Origin: Actinomycetota bacterium
Lineage (GTDB): Bacteria > Actinomycetota > UBA4738 > HRBIN12
Length of the DNA: 64,000 bases
Reading direction: 5' to 3'
Assembly: GCA_035640355.1 (NCBI GenBank)
Contig: DASQWI010000001.1
Coordinates: 1 to 64,000, forward strand
The translations under genes and the position numbers were made by a program. Below are positions 6,719-16,451 of this stretch, one piece after another; the first letter of the stretch is position 1, and each line of letters begins with the position of its first letter. The notes below the pieces were generated by a model. It did not search any database. It had not been told where the DNA came from and saw only the letters and a list, made by a program, of their open reading frames with translations.

Positions 6719-8428
6719 CTACTTGGCGGCGCGTGAACGACGGGCCGCCGCCACGTGCCGCCGAACCATGGCAGGGGTGAGGCGCACGCCGCCGTTCTCC
6801 CCGAGCCATGCGAACACCTCCGGCCGCATTCCGAGCGCCGTCACCGCGACGACGTCGCCGCGGCGCGAGCGCTGCAGCATCGCCCGGAGTGCCGAGAGCT
6901 CGTCCGGATGGACGTCCACATCGTCCGCTCCAGCGTCGATCGCGCCGGCTCGAAGCCCGTCGATCACGTCCTCGCGTTCGCGACCGCGCAGGTAACGCAA
7001 CAGCTCCGCGATCACTACGTGGTCCGCGCCGCGAGCCGCGCGATACCCGACCCGATGCAAGATCTCGTCCGTTCGGTCACCGGCGGCGCAGATCGCCAGC
7101 CAGATCTCGGCGCCTGCGGGCCGGAGCCCGTCGCACAGCTCCAGGAGGCCCCGCATGCCGGCTTCGTTGTGCGCGTAGTCGACGACGACCGCGCGACCGT
7201 CGAGCTCGAACAGGTTCGCCCGTCCGGGATTCCGCTCGGGATCGAGGACGAACGAGCGGAGCCCCTGCACGACGGCCCGCTCGGGGAGCCCGATCCCGAG
7301 CGCGGCCGACGCCGCCTGCATCGCGTTCATCAGGTTCATGCTCGAGATGCCGGCGATCGTCACGGGGACGTCGACGAGCGGCACGAGCGCGCGCGAGTGC
7401 GAGCGTTCCAGCACCGTCATCCACCCGTCGAGCGGGACCGTGGCGCGTCCGCCCTCCACGAGCGTCTCGCGCACCGCGGGGTGATCGGGATCGAGCGAAC
7501 ACATCCAGATGCGGCCGCTCGCACCGCGCCGCATCGCGAGCACGCGCGGGTCGTCGGCGTTCAGGACGTCCCATCCCTCGGATCGCGTGATCTTCGTGAT
7601 CGTCGCCTTCACTTCGGCGAGCTGGTCGAGCGTTCGGATGCCGAGCAGTCCTAGATGATCGGCCGACACGTTCGTCACGATCGCCGCGTCGTTGTGCAAC
7701 ACCCCGATCCCGCGGAGCAGGATGCCGCCACGCGCCGTCTCCAGTACGGCAACGTCCGGCCGCTGTTCGAGGGCCTTCGCCGCGCCGCCGAACCCCGAGT
7801 AGTCGCCCTCCTCGATGAGCTCGTCGTCGCGGTACACGCCGTCGGTCGACGAATACGCGACGCGCTTGCCGGCCGACCGCACGAGGTGAGCCAGCAAGCG
7901 CACCGTCGTCGTCTTGCCGTTCGTCCCGGTGACCGACACGACCGGGATCATCGGGTCGGGCACGCTCGGTTCCTCGCCAGGTTCCGCGGCGGCGACCCGC
8001 TCGGCGACTTCGGCGAGCGTTCGGTCGAGTGACCGGCGTGCGTCGAACGTCGACAGCAGGCGCGCGATCTCGTTCCCGGCAGCCTCAGCCGTACCACGGC
8101 GTCGCCAGGGGAACGACACGACGATCTCGTCGGCCCCGGGCCCCGGCCGGCCTCGCACGGCCAGGCGGACGTTGCCCTCAGTGGCCAGCCGGCGCGCGAG
8201 CGTCGCCGCGAACCGGGCCACCGCGCGACGACGTTCCTCGGTATTCGGCCGGCCCGCCCGGCCGCGCGCCCGCGCAACCTCCAACGCTCGCACGAACCGA
8301 TCCTCGCGCACTGAAAGCCACGGGCCGACGCGCAGCTGCACTTTGATCGCGGGCCGTGGAAAGTACAGGTTCGGGCCCTCCAGCACCCGGAGCTCGACGA
8401 GCTCCGCGCGAGGCGTGGCCATCGTCAT
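6719..8428 (-). CDS. CphA-like Mur ligase lacking the ATP-grasp domain
   Basis: A 569-residue protein. Residues 10-150 look like a diverged CphA N-domain: VLEGPNLYFPRP parallels RGPNYWS of CphA, and a later GPGADEIVVSFPWRRRG parallels the equivalent stretch in the neighbouring cphA. The rest is the Mur-ligase module: P-loop GTNGKTTT (168-175), ETARGGIL, NVSADHLGLLGI, LNADDPRV and VDYAHNEAG (near residue 416), all closely matching cphA at 2589-5495. The ATP-grasp domain, which in CphA adds backbone Asp, is absent. Family knowledge therefore predicts an ATP-dependent amide ligase that could modify side chains but not polymerise. ATG 8428 overlaps the stop of the MFS gene (ATGA). Substrate unknown; a MurC/MurT-like role is a less likely alternative. 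Confidence 0.8.
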   Translation of the reverse strand: MTMATPRAELVELRVLEGPNLYFPRPAIKVQLRVGPWLSVREDRFVRALEVARARGRAGRPNTEERRRAVARFAATLARRLATEGNVRLAVRGRPGPGADEIVVSFPWRRRGTAEAAGNEIARLLSTFDARRSLDRTLAEVAERVAAAEPGEEPSVPDPMIPVVSVTGTNGKTTTVRLLAHLVRSAGKRVAYSSTDGVYRDDELIEEGDYSGFGGAAKALEQRPDVAVLETARGGILLRGIGVLHNDAAIVTNVSADHLGLLGIRTLDQLAEVKATITKITRSEGWDVLNADDPRVLAMRRGASGRIWMCSLDPDHPAVRETLVEGGRATVPLDGWMTVLERSHSRALVPLVDVPVTIAGISSMNLMNAMQAASAALGIGLPERAVVQGLRSFVLDPERNPGRANLFELDGRAVVVDYAHNEAGMRGLLELCDGLRPAGAEIWLAICAAGDRTDEILHRVGYRAARGADHVVIAELLRYLRGREREDVIDGLRAGAIDAGADDVDVHPDELSALRAMLQRSRRGDVVAVTALGMRPEVFAWLGENGGVRLTPAMVRRHVAAARRSRAAK

Positions 8429-9729
8429 GCGGTCTCGCCCGCCCGGTAGCGGCGAAACGACGGAACGAGCCACGCCAGGAGGCCGGCACCGACGATGCAC
8501 ATGAGTCCGCCGGAGACGACGGAAACCGTCGGCGAGAACGCCGACGCCACCAGCCCAGCCTCGAGGTCGCCGAGACGCGGACCGCCCGTGACGACCAAGA
8601 TGTGGATGCTCGACAGACGCCCGCGGAGCGAGTCCGGGACCGACAGCTGAAGGATGGTCGAGCGGAACACCGCCGAGATGACGTCGGCGGCGCCGGCGAG
8701 CGCCAGGAAGAACAGGCCGAGCCAGAGGTTCGCGCCGATGAGACCGAACGCGGCGATGCCCGCACCCCACAGCAAGACGGCCCACACGACCGCCATACCC
8801 TGGCGACGTACGTGCTTGACCCAGCCCGTAGTGAGCGCGCCGATCAGCGCGCCGACGGCAGGCGCTGCGAACAGCAGCCCGACGACGGCCGCTCTGCGAT
8901 GGAAGTGCGTTACGGCGAGGATGGGGAAGAGCGCCCGCGGCATGCCGAACACCATCGCCACGACGTCGATCACGAACGTGGACTGGAGGACGGGCCGCCG
9001 GCGCAGGTAGGCGAACCCCTCGACGACGGCGCGCCAACCCGTCGCGACCGTCTCGCCGCGTTCGGGCGGTATGGGATGGATCGAAACCGCCGCGGCCAGG
9101 ATCGCGAGGTACGTCACGAGGTCGATCGCGTACGCCCACGCGAGGCCGAACCTGCCGCCGGCCGCGATCACCACTCCCGCGAGCGCCGGACCGAGCAACG
9201 CCGTCGCGTTCCATGCGACCTGGTTCAGCGCCAGCGCTGAGGGAAGGAGGTCCCGACCTACCAGGCGCGGTGTCATGGCCGAACGGGTCGGAGAGTCGAT
9301 CGCGGAGAGCATGGCGATCAGGGCGATCGCCCCGTACACCAGGACTACGGGAGGCCGACCGGCGAGTGCGCCGATCAACAGGGTCGCCGACGCGACCATG
9401 AACCCCAACTGAGCGCCGATCAGGATCTTCCTGCGGTCGAATGCGTCGACGAAGGCGCCGGCGGCGAGCGTTCCGACGGCGAGCGCCGTCACGCCGACGA
9501 GCCCCGTGAGACCCACGGCCGCGGGCGACCGGGTGAGCCTGAAGACCTGGATGAACGTCGCGACGACGGTGAACTGATAGCCGACCTCGGAGATCGCCAG
9601 CCCGAACCAGAGTCGTCGGAAGTCGGCCGAGGTACGGAGCGGCGAGATGTCGACGGCGACTCGGCGAACGGTTCGCCTCACTCGGGACCGTCTCGTCGAC
9701 GCGATCGGTTCGGGCGCCTCGGTCGACAT
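8425..9729 (-). CDS. MFS transporter, first gene of the Mur-ligase operon
   Basis: A 434-residue major facilitator with about twelve hydrophobic helices and a soluble N-terminal stretch of about 25 residues. Typical loops are visible: GAFVDAFDRRKILIGAQ between helices 2 and 3 (the DRR motif) and DSPTRSAMTPRLVGRD before the central loop. It resembles DHA3/enterobactin-exporter-like efflux carriers (MFS_3), but the substrate cannot be read. The gene starts at ATG 9729, six bases after TAGCGT on this strand, and its stop overlaps the start of the CphA-like Mur ligase. The coupling suggests that transport of a precursor or product of that ligase is its task; this is inference. Confidence 0.85.
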   Translation of the reverse strand: MSTEAPEPIASTRRSRVRRTVRRVAVDISPLRTSADFRRLWFGLAISEVGYQFTVVATFIQVFRLTRSPAAVGLTGLVGVTALAVGTLAAGAFVDAFDRRKILIGAQLGFMVASATLLIGALAGRPPVVLVYGAIALIAMLSAIDSPTRSAMTPRLVGRDLLPSALALNQVAWNATALLGPALAGVVIAAGGRFGLAWAYAIDLVTYLAILAAAVSIHPIPPERGETVATGWRAVVEGFAYLRRRPVLQSTFVIDVVAMVFGMPRALFPILAVTHFHRRAAVVGLLFAAPAVGALIGALTTGWVKHVRRQGMAVVWAVLLWGAGIAAFGLIGANLWLGLFFLALAGAADVISAVFRSTILQLSVPDSLRGRLSSIHILVVTGGPRLGDLEAGLVASAFSPTVSVVSGGLMCIVGAGLLAWLVPSFRRYRAGETA

Positions 9730-9735
9730 GATGCG

Positions 9736-9741
9736 ACGCTA
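9736..9741 (-). promoter_or_regulatory. -10 box TAGCGT, leaderless start of the MFS gene
   Basis: Read on the minus strand, TAGCGT is followed by six bases and ATG 9729; no Shine-Dalgarno sequence fits. Confidence 0.55.
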
Positions 9742-9771
9742 GCAGCGCGGCCGACGGCGGCGGTCTCAGCG

Positions 9772-12700
9772 CTAGAGCGCCGCGAGCGCAGCCGTCGTGC
9801 GTTCGATGAGCGGCATGACGCCCTTCGCCTCGTGCAGGGCGAGGGCGCGCGCGTACGAGGCGGCTGCCTCTGGCCGACGGCCTGCCGCGGCCAGTGCGTC
9901 GCCAAGGGAGCGGTGCGCCTCGCCTTCCTGCCAATCGCTGCGGCCTGCCAGATACGCAACGGCCTCGCTCGCGAGGCGCACGGCGTCGTCGTGCTGCCCC
10001 GCTGCGGAGAGCACGATCGACTCAGCGATTCGTACCAGCGATTGCGTGTCCTCGTCGTCGGGCGCGCCGGTTTTGCCTCCGATCCGTACGAACTCGAGCG
10101 CGTCCTCGCCTCTACCCTGGACCGCGAGGGCGGTAGCGATCAAACCAGCGAGCGTCGACAGGCGGTTCGTCTCGCCCATGGACTCAAACATCTCGTATCC
10201 CTCTCGCCACCGGATCTCTGCCTGGTCCACGTCGCCGGCGAGCCATCCGACGTAGCCGCCTACGAAGAACGGGTGGGCGCGGTTGCGAATGCCGAGCTCG
10301 AGCAGGAGCGACCGGGCTCGGGACACATCGGCGCGACCCCCTTCGAAGTCGCCAAACATCGCGCGCAGCCCACCGCGGGTCGCCAGGACCAACGATTCGG
10401 CGCATCGGTCGGGAAGGCCCGCGGCAAGCATCGCCTCGCATCGAGGCAGGGCGTCGGCCGCTGTGGTTCGACCCCAGAACAGGTCGATGGCCTCGTACCC
10501 CAGCGCGTCTGCCTCGACGCGAGCGTCCCCAGCGGCACGCGCGTATTCAGTTGCGCGTCGAAGCAACCCGAGGTCGGATCGGGGCGTGAGCCATTGGACC
10601 TCGATCAGCGCCTGAGCCGCTCCGCGGTGATCACCCAGCGCCTCGAACTCGCGTGCGAACGCCTGCGCGGCTTCTCGCTGCTGTTGCACCGTCGCGGAGG
10701 GGTCCGTCCGGGATCGGATGACGCTTCGGATGAATCCAGCACGCAGCGCCGCGAATCGGTTGCCGCTGCGCTGCGCCGCTTCTTCGATCTCGGCGGCGAG
10801 CTTCGCCGCCCGGGCCATCGACCCTTCGACGTGATACGCCTCGACCAGCTCGAGCCGGACGTCGTCGTCGTCCGGCATGAGCGACGCGGAACGTACGAGG
10901 AGGGAAATCGCCGTCGAGGCGTCCGAGCGAGAAAGCGCTGCCGTGCCGGCGGACGCGTACCGCCTCCCGGCGATCCGCGCGAGTTCCCGTTCGCGCTCCC
11001 CCGCGCCGCCGAGCTCCGTGCGATACCGGTACGCCCGCTCATAGTGGTGCGCGAGGATCGCGTCGAGCCCTCCGGGCGCGGCCGCGACCCGTAAGGCCAA
11101 CAACTCCGCGAAGCGTTCGTGGAGCTCGGCCCGCGTTTCCTTGGGCATGGACTCGTACGCGGCGTCTCGGATAAGCACGTGCCTGAACCGGAACGCGTCG
11201 TCGCCGGCGAACTCGGCGCGATCCGGACGGATGAATTCCTTCCGGACAAGCGATATCAGGCAGCGCCCAACGCTCGTTCGCATCTCCTGAGGAGCAAGCG
11301 CGGTCACGGTGCCGGTGTGGAACAGCCTTCCCTCCACCGCGCCGCGCTCGATGACTGTGCGCTCTTCCGAACCGAGGCGATCCAGACGCGCCGCGATTAG
11401 CGCTTGGATCGTCGACGGCACCGTGATGTCGGACACGTCGCCGGTCGCGACCCACCGGCCGTCGTCGCGGAGGAGCACACCGTCGTCGATCAGCACGCCG
11501 AGCATCTCCTCGACGAACAGTGGGTTGCCCTCGGCGGCCGTGGTGATCCGGTCGCGCATACCCGCCGCGAGCTCCGCGCTGCCGAGCAGGTTGTCGACCA
11601 GCAGGTCGGAGTCTGCCGATGCGAGCGGCTCGAGGGAGATCGACGTCGCATTGGGCCTACCGCTTCCCCACGTCGGCCGGGCGTCTAGAAGTTCGGGCCT
11701 CGCCGTACAGAGAAAGACGATCGACGCCGCCCTGGACCAATCGACCACCTGCTCGATCAAGTCGAGCATCGTCGGCTCGGCCCAATGGATATCGTCGATC
11801 ACCAGCGCGAGAGGACGCTCCGCGGCGACGCGCTCGAACAGCTTTCGGACGGCCCAGAACGCATCGGTGAGAGCGACTGGTCCTGGCGACAGGCCGAGTA
11901 GCCCCGCGACCCGTGCGAGGACGACGTCGGCCTCGTCCGCTCCCACGAGCGCGGCGCGAAGGCCTGCCACGATCATGTCGCTCGGGGCCCCCTCCGGCAC
12001 CTGTGCGATCGACCGCGCGATCTCGCTCAGCGGCCAGAACGTCATGCCCTCGCCGTAGGAGAGACAACGGCCGACGTGTGTCGAGGCCCGATCCGAGATC
12101 TCTCGAGCGAACTCCCGAACCAATCGCGACTTGCCCACTCCTGGCGACGCGATGACGGTCACGAGGGAGCACGTCCGCTCCTGCACCGACGTGTTGAACG
12201 CATCGAGGAGCATCCGGAGATGCCGTTCCCGACCGACCATCGGCGACTCGAGGGATCGCTCGCGTCCGGCGGCACCGGCGCGAACGCCCATCAGCCGGTG
12301 GGCCCGCACCGGCTCGGACTTGCCCTTCAGCTCCAACGCCTCGAGCAGCTCCGCCTCGACCGCGTCCCGGACGAGCGCGTGCGTCGACGCGCCGATCAGG
12401 ATCTCGCCGGGATCCGCCGACTGCTCGAGACGGGCGGCGACGTTCACGGTGTCGCCGGTCACGAGCCGCTCGCCCGAGGATGCGTCACCGCTCGCGACGA
12501 CCTCGCCGGTCGCGATGCCGGTGCGCGTAAGGATCGTGACGCCACGATCCCGCTCGAGCTCCGCGTTCAGCGCCTCGAGGGCACTGCGCATCTCGGCGGC
12601 AGCGCGCACCGCGCGAAGGGCGTCGTCCTCGTGCACCTGCGGGATGCCGAATACGGCCATTACCGCGTCACCGATGAACTTCTCGACTACGCCTCCGTGG

Positions 12701-12930
12701 CGCTCGATCACCACACGCATGGCGTCGAAGTACCGCGCCATCACGCGTCGAAGCGTCTCCGGATCCAGGCGCTCGCCGAGGCTCGTGGAGCCCGTTACGT
12801 CGGTGAAGACGACGGTGACGATCTTCCGCGTCTCATGGACCGGTTCCGCCTCGCCGAGCGGCGTCGCGCAGAACTGGCAGAAGCGAGCCTCGTCGGAGTT
12901 CTCGCGGCCGCAGCTCGGACAGGCGCGCAC
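9772..12930 (-). CDS. Adenylate/guanylate cyclase with zinc ribbon, AAA ATPase and TPR-like repeats
   Basis: A 1052-residue multi-domain regulator. It starts with a zinc ribbon (CPSCG at residues 4-8 and CQFC about a dozen residues later). Then comes a class III nucleotidyl cyclase domain (about 37-215) with VVFTDVTGSTSL and VEKFIGDAVMAVFG, which carry both metal-binding aspartates. A STAND-type ATPase module follows: Walker A ASPGVGKSRLV near residue 265 and Walker B LALVIDDIHWAEP near 375. The C-terminal 450 residues are alpha-helical TPR-like repeats. There is no LuxR-type DNA-binding domain at the end, so it is probably a signalling cyclase gated by ATP or protein binding rather than a transcription factor. 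GTG 12930 is chosen because TACACT lies six bases upstream. Confidence 0.87.
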   Translation of the reverse strand: MRACPSCGRENSDEARFCQFCATPLGEAEPVHETRKIVTVVFTDVTGSTSLGERLDPETLRRVMARYFDAMRVVIERHGGVVEKFIGDAVMAVFGIPQVHEDDALRAVRAAAEMRSALEALNAELERDRGVTILTRTGIATGEVVASGDASSGERLVTGDTVNVAARLEQSADPGEILIGASTHALVRDAVEAELLEALELKGKSEPVRAHRLMGVRAGAAGRERSLESPMVGRERHLRMLLDAFNTSVQERTCSLVTVIASPGVGKSRLVREFAREISDRASTHVGRCLSYGEGMTFWPLSEIARSIAQVPEGAPSDMIVAGLRAALVGADEADVVLARVAGLLGLSPGPVALTDAFWAVRKLFERVAAERPLALVIDDIHWAEPTMLDLIEQVVDWSRAASIVFLCTARPELLDARPTWGSGRPNATSISLEPLASADSDLLVDNLLGSAELAAGMRDRITTAAEGNPLFVEEMLGVLIDDGVLLRDDGRWVATGDVSDITVPSTIQALIAARLDRLGSEERTVIERGAVEGRLFHTGTVTALAPQEMRTSVGRCLISLVRKEFIRPDRAEFAGDDAFRFRHVLIRDAAYESMPKETRAELHERFAELLALRVAAAPGGLDAILAHHYERAYRYRTELGGAGERERELARIAGRRYASAGTAALSRSDASTAISLLVRSASLMPDDDDVRLELVEAYHVEGSMARAAKLAAEIEEAAQRSGNRFAALRAGFIRSVIRSRTDPSATVQQQREAAQAFAREFEALGDHRGAAQALIEVQWLTPRSDLGLLRRATEYARAAGDARVEADALGYEAIDLFWGRTTAADALPRCEAMLAAGLPDRCAESLVLATRGGLRAMFGDFEGGRADVSRARSLLLELGIRNRAHPFFVGGYVGWLAGDVDQAEIRWREGYEMFESMGETNRLSTLAGLIATALAVQGRGEDALEFVRIGGKTGAPDDEDTQSLVRIAESIVLSAAGQHDDAVRLASEAVAYLAGRSDWQEGEAHRSLGDALAAAGRRPEAAASYARALALHEAKGVMPLIERTTAALAAL

Positions 12931-12936
12931 GGCGCG

Positions 12937-12942
12937 AGTGTA
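12937..12942 (-). promoter_or_regulatory. -10 box TACACT, leaderless start of the cyclase/AAA gene
   Basis: On the minus strand TACACT is followed by six bases and GTG 12930. This decides the start; the frame stays open upstream of it. Confidence 0.55.
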
Positions 12943-12976
12943 GGCCGAGGCGGACAGCCGAACGAGGGGACGAGTC

Positions 12977-14314
12977 TTACGCGACCGAGCCGAACGCCTC
13001 GTCGAGGATGTCCAGCCCCTCATCGAGCAGCGACTCCTCGATCGTGAGCGGTGGGAGCAGTCGGATCACGTTGTCGTACGTGCCCGCCTTGAGGATGACC
13101 ACGCCGTTCTCCAGGCAGGTCCGGACGATCGCGTTGCCGGTCTCGGCGTCGATCGGCTCTTTCGACTGCTGGTCTTTGACGAGCTCCATCGCCGTCATCA
13201 TCGCGCGGCCGCGAACGTCTCCGATCACGGTGTGACGCTCCTGCATCTGGCGGAGCCTCGAGAGCACGCGATCGCCGAGGGTCCTCGAGCGCTCGAGCAG
13301 GTTCTCGCGCTCGATCTGATCGAGCACCGCCAGCGAGGCAGCGGCCGCGACGGGGTTCCCGCCGTACGTGCCGCCGAGGCCGCCGACGTGCACGCTGTCC
13401 ATCGCGTCGGCGCGTCCGGTCACCGCACTGATCGGAAGTCCGCTGCCCAGCGACTTCGCGCTGGTGATGAGGTCCGGGACGACGTCCTCGTCCTCGATGG
13501 CGAACCATCGGCCGGCACGACCCATCCCGCTCTGGATCTCGTCGGAGATGAACAGGATGCCGTGCTGTGCGCAGATCTCGGCGAGACCTTTGAGAAACCC
13601 GGGCGCCGGGAACACGAACCCGCCCTCGCCCTGGACCGGTTCGACGATGACGGCGGCGATGTTCTCCTCGCCGATCACCTTGTGCATCTCGTCACGCGCG
13701 TAGGCGAGCGCCTCGCGCGCCGCGTTCTCCGGACCGGTGGGCCAGCGATAGGGGTAGGCGAACGGCAGACGGTAGATCTCGGGCGCGAACGGTCCCATGC
13801 CCTGCTTGTACGGCATGGACTTCGCGGTCAGGGACATCGCGAGCAACGTTCGCCCGTGGAACGCGTGGTCGAACGTCACGATGGCCTGCCGGCCGGTGAA
13901 CTTCCGGGCGATCTTCACCGCGTTCTCGACGGCCTCGGCCCCGGAGTTGGCGAACATCGTCTTCTTCTCGAAGTCGCCTGGCGCGAGCGCGTTCAGGCGT
14001 TCGGCGAGCTCGATGTAGGGCTCGTTCGCCGTGACGTGGAAGCACGTGTGCGTGTCTCGCTCGAGCTGCTCCTGCGCTGCGCGGACGACCTCCGGCGGCG
14101 TGTGTCCCACGTTCAGGACGGAGATGCCGGTGGCGAAGTCGATCAGCCGGTTGCCGTCGACGTCCTCGATGATGGCGCCCGACGCTCGCGCCGTGACGAT
14201 CGGATGGATGTTGAACACCGCCTGTGGCACGGCGGCCTTTCGTCGTTCGAACCACTCGCGCGACTTGGGTCCCGGGATCTCGGTGACGACCTTGCGCTCC
14301 TGCAGGATGTCCAC
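12977..14314 (-). CDS. gabT: 4-aminobutyrate aminotransferase (class III, PLP)
   Basis: A 445-residue PLP enzyme that transfers the amino group of GABA to 2-oxoglutarate, giving succinate semialdehyde and glutamate. Class III features are seen: NSGAEAVENAVKIAR (cofactor phosphate loop), FHGRTLLAMSLT, LFISDEIQSGMGR with the cofactor aspartate, and the Schiff-base lysine in TSAKSLGSGLP (about K287). The GTG start at 14314 has a strong GAGGAGGAGG ribosome site. The two aldehyde dehydrogenase genes that could take its product lie divergently about 660 bases away. Related omega-amine aminotransferases (5-aminovalerate, putrescine) cannot be excluded. Confidence 0.88.
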   Translation of the reverse strand: MDILQERKVVTEIPGPKSREWFERRKAAVPQAVFNIHPIVTARASGAIIEDVDGNRLIDFATGISVLNVGHTPPEVVRAAQEQLERDTHTCFHVTANEPYIELAERLNALAPGDFEKKTMFANSGAEAVENAVKIARKFTGRQAIVTFDHAFHGRTLLAMSLTAKSMPYKQGMGPFAPEIYRLPFAYPYRWPTGPENAAREALAYARDEMHKVIGEENIAAVIVEPVQGEGGFVFPAPGFLKGLAEICAQHGILFISDEIQSGMGRAGRWFAIEDEDVVPDLITSAKSLGSGLPISAVTGRADAMDSVHVGGLGGTYGGNPVAAAASLAVLDQIERENLLERSRTLGDRVLSRLRQMQERHTVIGDVRGRAMMTAMELVKDQQSKEPIDAETGNAIVRTCLENGVVILKAGTYDNVIRLLPPLTIEESLLDEGLDILDEAFGSVA

Positions 14315-14372
14315 GCCTGCCTCCTCCTCGCGAAGGACCTAGTCTGGCACGAAGCGACGAGACGTGGCCGGG

Positions 14373-14804
14373 CTAGCGCCTCGACGTGCCGGCGCGCTCG
14401 GGATCGCCGACGACGTGGATGACCTCCAGACCGAAGGCGGACTCGACGCGTCGCGGCAGGTCGACCTTGAGCCATCGCGACAGCCGCGGTGGAAGCGTCG
14501 ACAGCACGATCGCGTCGAACGGACCGTCGTCTCGGATCGCGTCTTCGATCGCGAGCATCGGGCTCTCGTCCCCGGCGCTCCCATCGGCCTCGATGCCGAC
14601 CCGTCGCAGACGCTGGAGAGCGGCGTCGAGACGGTCGGTCGCCACTGCCCGAGCCTCACCCTCCGTCCAGACGTGGTCTCGAGGCGGAGTGACGGGGACG
14701 ACGATGCGGAACGCGGACGGCCCCGACCGGTGAAGGCGTTGGATCGTCGTGAGGAGCGGGTCGCCGCCGAGGGTCTGGTTGGCCACGACCAGGTACCGGC
14801 GCAC
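14373..14804 (-). CDS. Universal-stress-like small protein
   Basis: A 143-residue protein beginning [17 protein letters not shown], with an alternating strand/helix pattern and a C-terminal [21 protein letters not shown] and EVIHVV strand. Actinobacteria carry many homologues of this type with an alpha/beta (Rossmann-like, universal-stress-like) fold; no catalytic residues are apparent. The start GTG 14804 has GGGAGG eight bases upstream. In-frame GTGs at 14810 and 14813 are alternatives. It lies upstream of gabT on the same strand with a 58-base gap and may be cotranscribed. Function is unknown beyond a likely nucleotide or stress link. Confidence 0.65.
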   Translation of the reverse strand: MRRYLVVANQTLGGDPLLTTIQRLHRSGPSAFRIVVPVTPPRDHVWTEGEARAVATDRLDAALQRLRRVGIEADGSAGDESPMLAIEDAIRDDGPFDAIVLSTLPPRLSRWLKVDLPRRVESAFGLEVIHVVGDPERAGTSRR

Positions 14805-14973
14805 GGGCACCACCTCCCTCGTGTCGATGGTACGACCGGCAGATGTGTCGCGCGAGGCAGCGGCGCCGAGGCATGAGCGACCTCCGCTGGTCACGTTCCC
14901 GCCGGGACGGGCATACTTCCTTTCTACGCCGCTGCTCACCGCGGCCGAGCCGACCGAGCGAGGGGGTCGCACG

Positions 14974-16422
14974 ATGGCGGACGTGAAGTCCTGCAAGATG
15001 TTCATCGGCGGAGAGTGGGTCGACGCCTCCGACGGCAAGACCAGGAAGATCGAGAGTCCAGCCACCGGAGATGTGATCGCCGAGGTGCCGGAGGCCACCG
15101 CCGAGGACGTCGACAAGGCCGTCCGAGCGGCCAAGACCACGTTCGACGAGACCTGGTCCGACGCCACGCCCGGCGAACGGTCTCGAGCACTTCTGAAGAT
15201 GGCCGACCTGGTGGAGGAACACGGCGATGAGATCGGCCGCCTCGAGTCGGAGAACGTCGGCAAGGTCCTCGCTCTGACGATGTCCGAAGAGGTGCCGGTG
15301 ATCGCGGACCAGTTCCGTTTCTTCGCCGCCGGCGCCCGCGTCCTCGAGGGCCTCGCGGCGGGCGAGTACATGAAGGGGTACACGAGCATGCTGCGGCGCG
15401 AGCCGATCGGCGTTGCGGGGTTGATCGCGCCGTGGAACTACCCGCTGTACATGGCGGCGTGGAAGCTCGGACCCGCGCTTGCGGCCGGCAACACGATCGT
15501 CATCAAGCCCGCGGAGAACACCCCGCTCACCCTGCTTCGGTTCGCGCAGTACATCGCGGAGGCTGAGATCTTCCCGCCCGGCGTGTTCAATGTGGTCACC
15601 GGTGACGGCGAGCCGGTGGGTGACGCGATCGTCAAGCACAAGGACGTGGGCATCGTCTCCCTGACCGGCGAGACGACGACCGGCAAGCTGATCGCGCGGA
15701 ACGCTTCCGAGACGCTGAAGCGCGTGCATCTGGAGCTCGGCGGAAAGGCGCCGGTCATCGTGTTCGACGACGCCGACATCTCCACCGCGGCCGAGTGGAT
15801 CCAGATCGCCGGCTACTTCAACTCCGGACAGGACTGCACCGCCGCCACACGCGTGCTCGCCGGTCCGCGCGTGTACGAGAACCTGGTGTCCGAGGTGACC
15901 TCGAAGGTCTCCGAGATGAAGGTCGGGGATATCTTCGACGACGAGGCGGCGATGGGTTCGCTCGTCTCGCGTGCTCAGCTCGAGCGCGTGACCGGGTTCG
16001 TCGACCGTGCCCGGGAGCGGGGCGCGACGGTCAACATCGGGGGCGAGGTCATCGACCAACCCGGTTCCTGGTACTCGCCAACGCTCGTCACGGACGTGAA
16101 GCAGGACGACGAGATCGTCCAGAACGAGGTGTTCGGTCCGGTCGTCACCGTTCAGCGGTACGACGACGAGGAGCAGGCGCTGGCGTGGGCGAACGGCGTC
16201 GATTACGGCCTCGCCGCATCGGTGTGGACCCGCGACGTCGGCCGTGCCCTCCGGATGTCGCGCAAGCTCCAGTTCGGGACGGTATGGATCAACACGCATA
16301 TCCCCCTCACGCCGGAGATGCCGCACGGCGGTTACAAGCAGTCCGGCTACGGCAAGGACATGTCGATCTACTCGATCGAGGAGTACACGAACGTCAAGCA
16401 CGTGATGGCATCGCTCGACTGA
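14974..16422 (+). CDS. Aldehyde dehydrogenase (betaine/aminobutyraldehyde type)
   Basis: A 482-residue NAD(P)-dependent aldehyde dehydrogenase. The general base E254 lies in [11 protein letters not shown] and the nucleophile C288 in [10 protein letters not shown]. The cofactor-binding [12 protein letters not shown] and [12 protein letters not shown] loops are present. The SGQDC form of the active site, the second aldehyde dehydrogenase behind it and the GABA aminotransferase opposite suggest oxidation of 4-aminobutyraldehyde or another omega-amino aldehyde from polyamines. Betaine aldehyde is an alternative substrate. ATG 14974 is preceded by a GAGGGGG ribosome site. No signal peptide; cytosolic. 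A second aldehyde dehydrogenase follows 29 bases downstream with its own ribosome site. Confidence 0.88.
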   Translation: MADVKSCKMFIGGEWVDASDGKTRKIESPATGDVIAEVPEATAEDVDKAVRAAKTTFDETWSDATPGERSRALLKMADLVEEHGDEIGRLESENVGKVLALTMSEEVPVIADQFRFFAAGARVLEGLAAGEYMKGYTSMLRREPIGVAGLIAPWNYPLYMAAWKLGPALAAGNTIVIKPAENTPLTLLRFAQYIAEAEIFPPGVFNVVTGDGEPVGDAIVKHKDVGIVSLTGETTTGKLIARNASETLKRVHLELGGKAPVIVFDDADISTAAEWIQIAGYFNSGQDCTAATRVLAGPRVYENLVSEVTSKVSEMKVGDIFDDEAAMGSLVSRAQLERVTGFVDRARERGATVNIGGEVIDQPGSWYSPTLVTDVKQDDEIVQNEVFGPVVTVQRYDDEEQALAWANGVDYGLAASVWTRDVGRALRMSRKLQFGTVWINTHIPLTPEMPHGGYKQSGYGKDMSIYSIEEYTNVKHVMASLD

Positions 16423-16451
16423 CAGACAACGTCCCACAGGAGGCGATCTCG

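Noticed and set aside
6719-9934. A 1071-codon open frame covering the Mur ligase and most of the MFS gene on the minus strand
   Set aside because: Only 6719-8428 shows family motifs; the rest is a frame shadow of the MFS gene, which has clear membrane helices and an ATGA junction.
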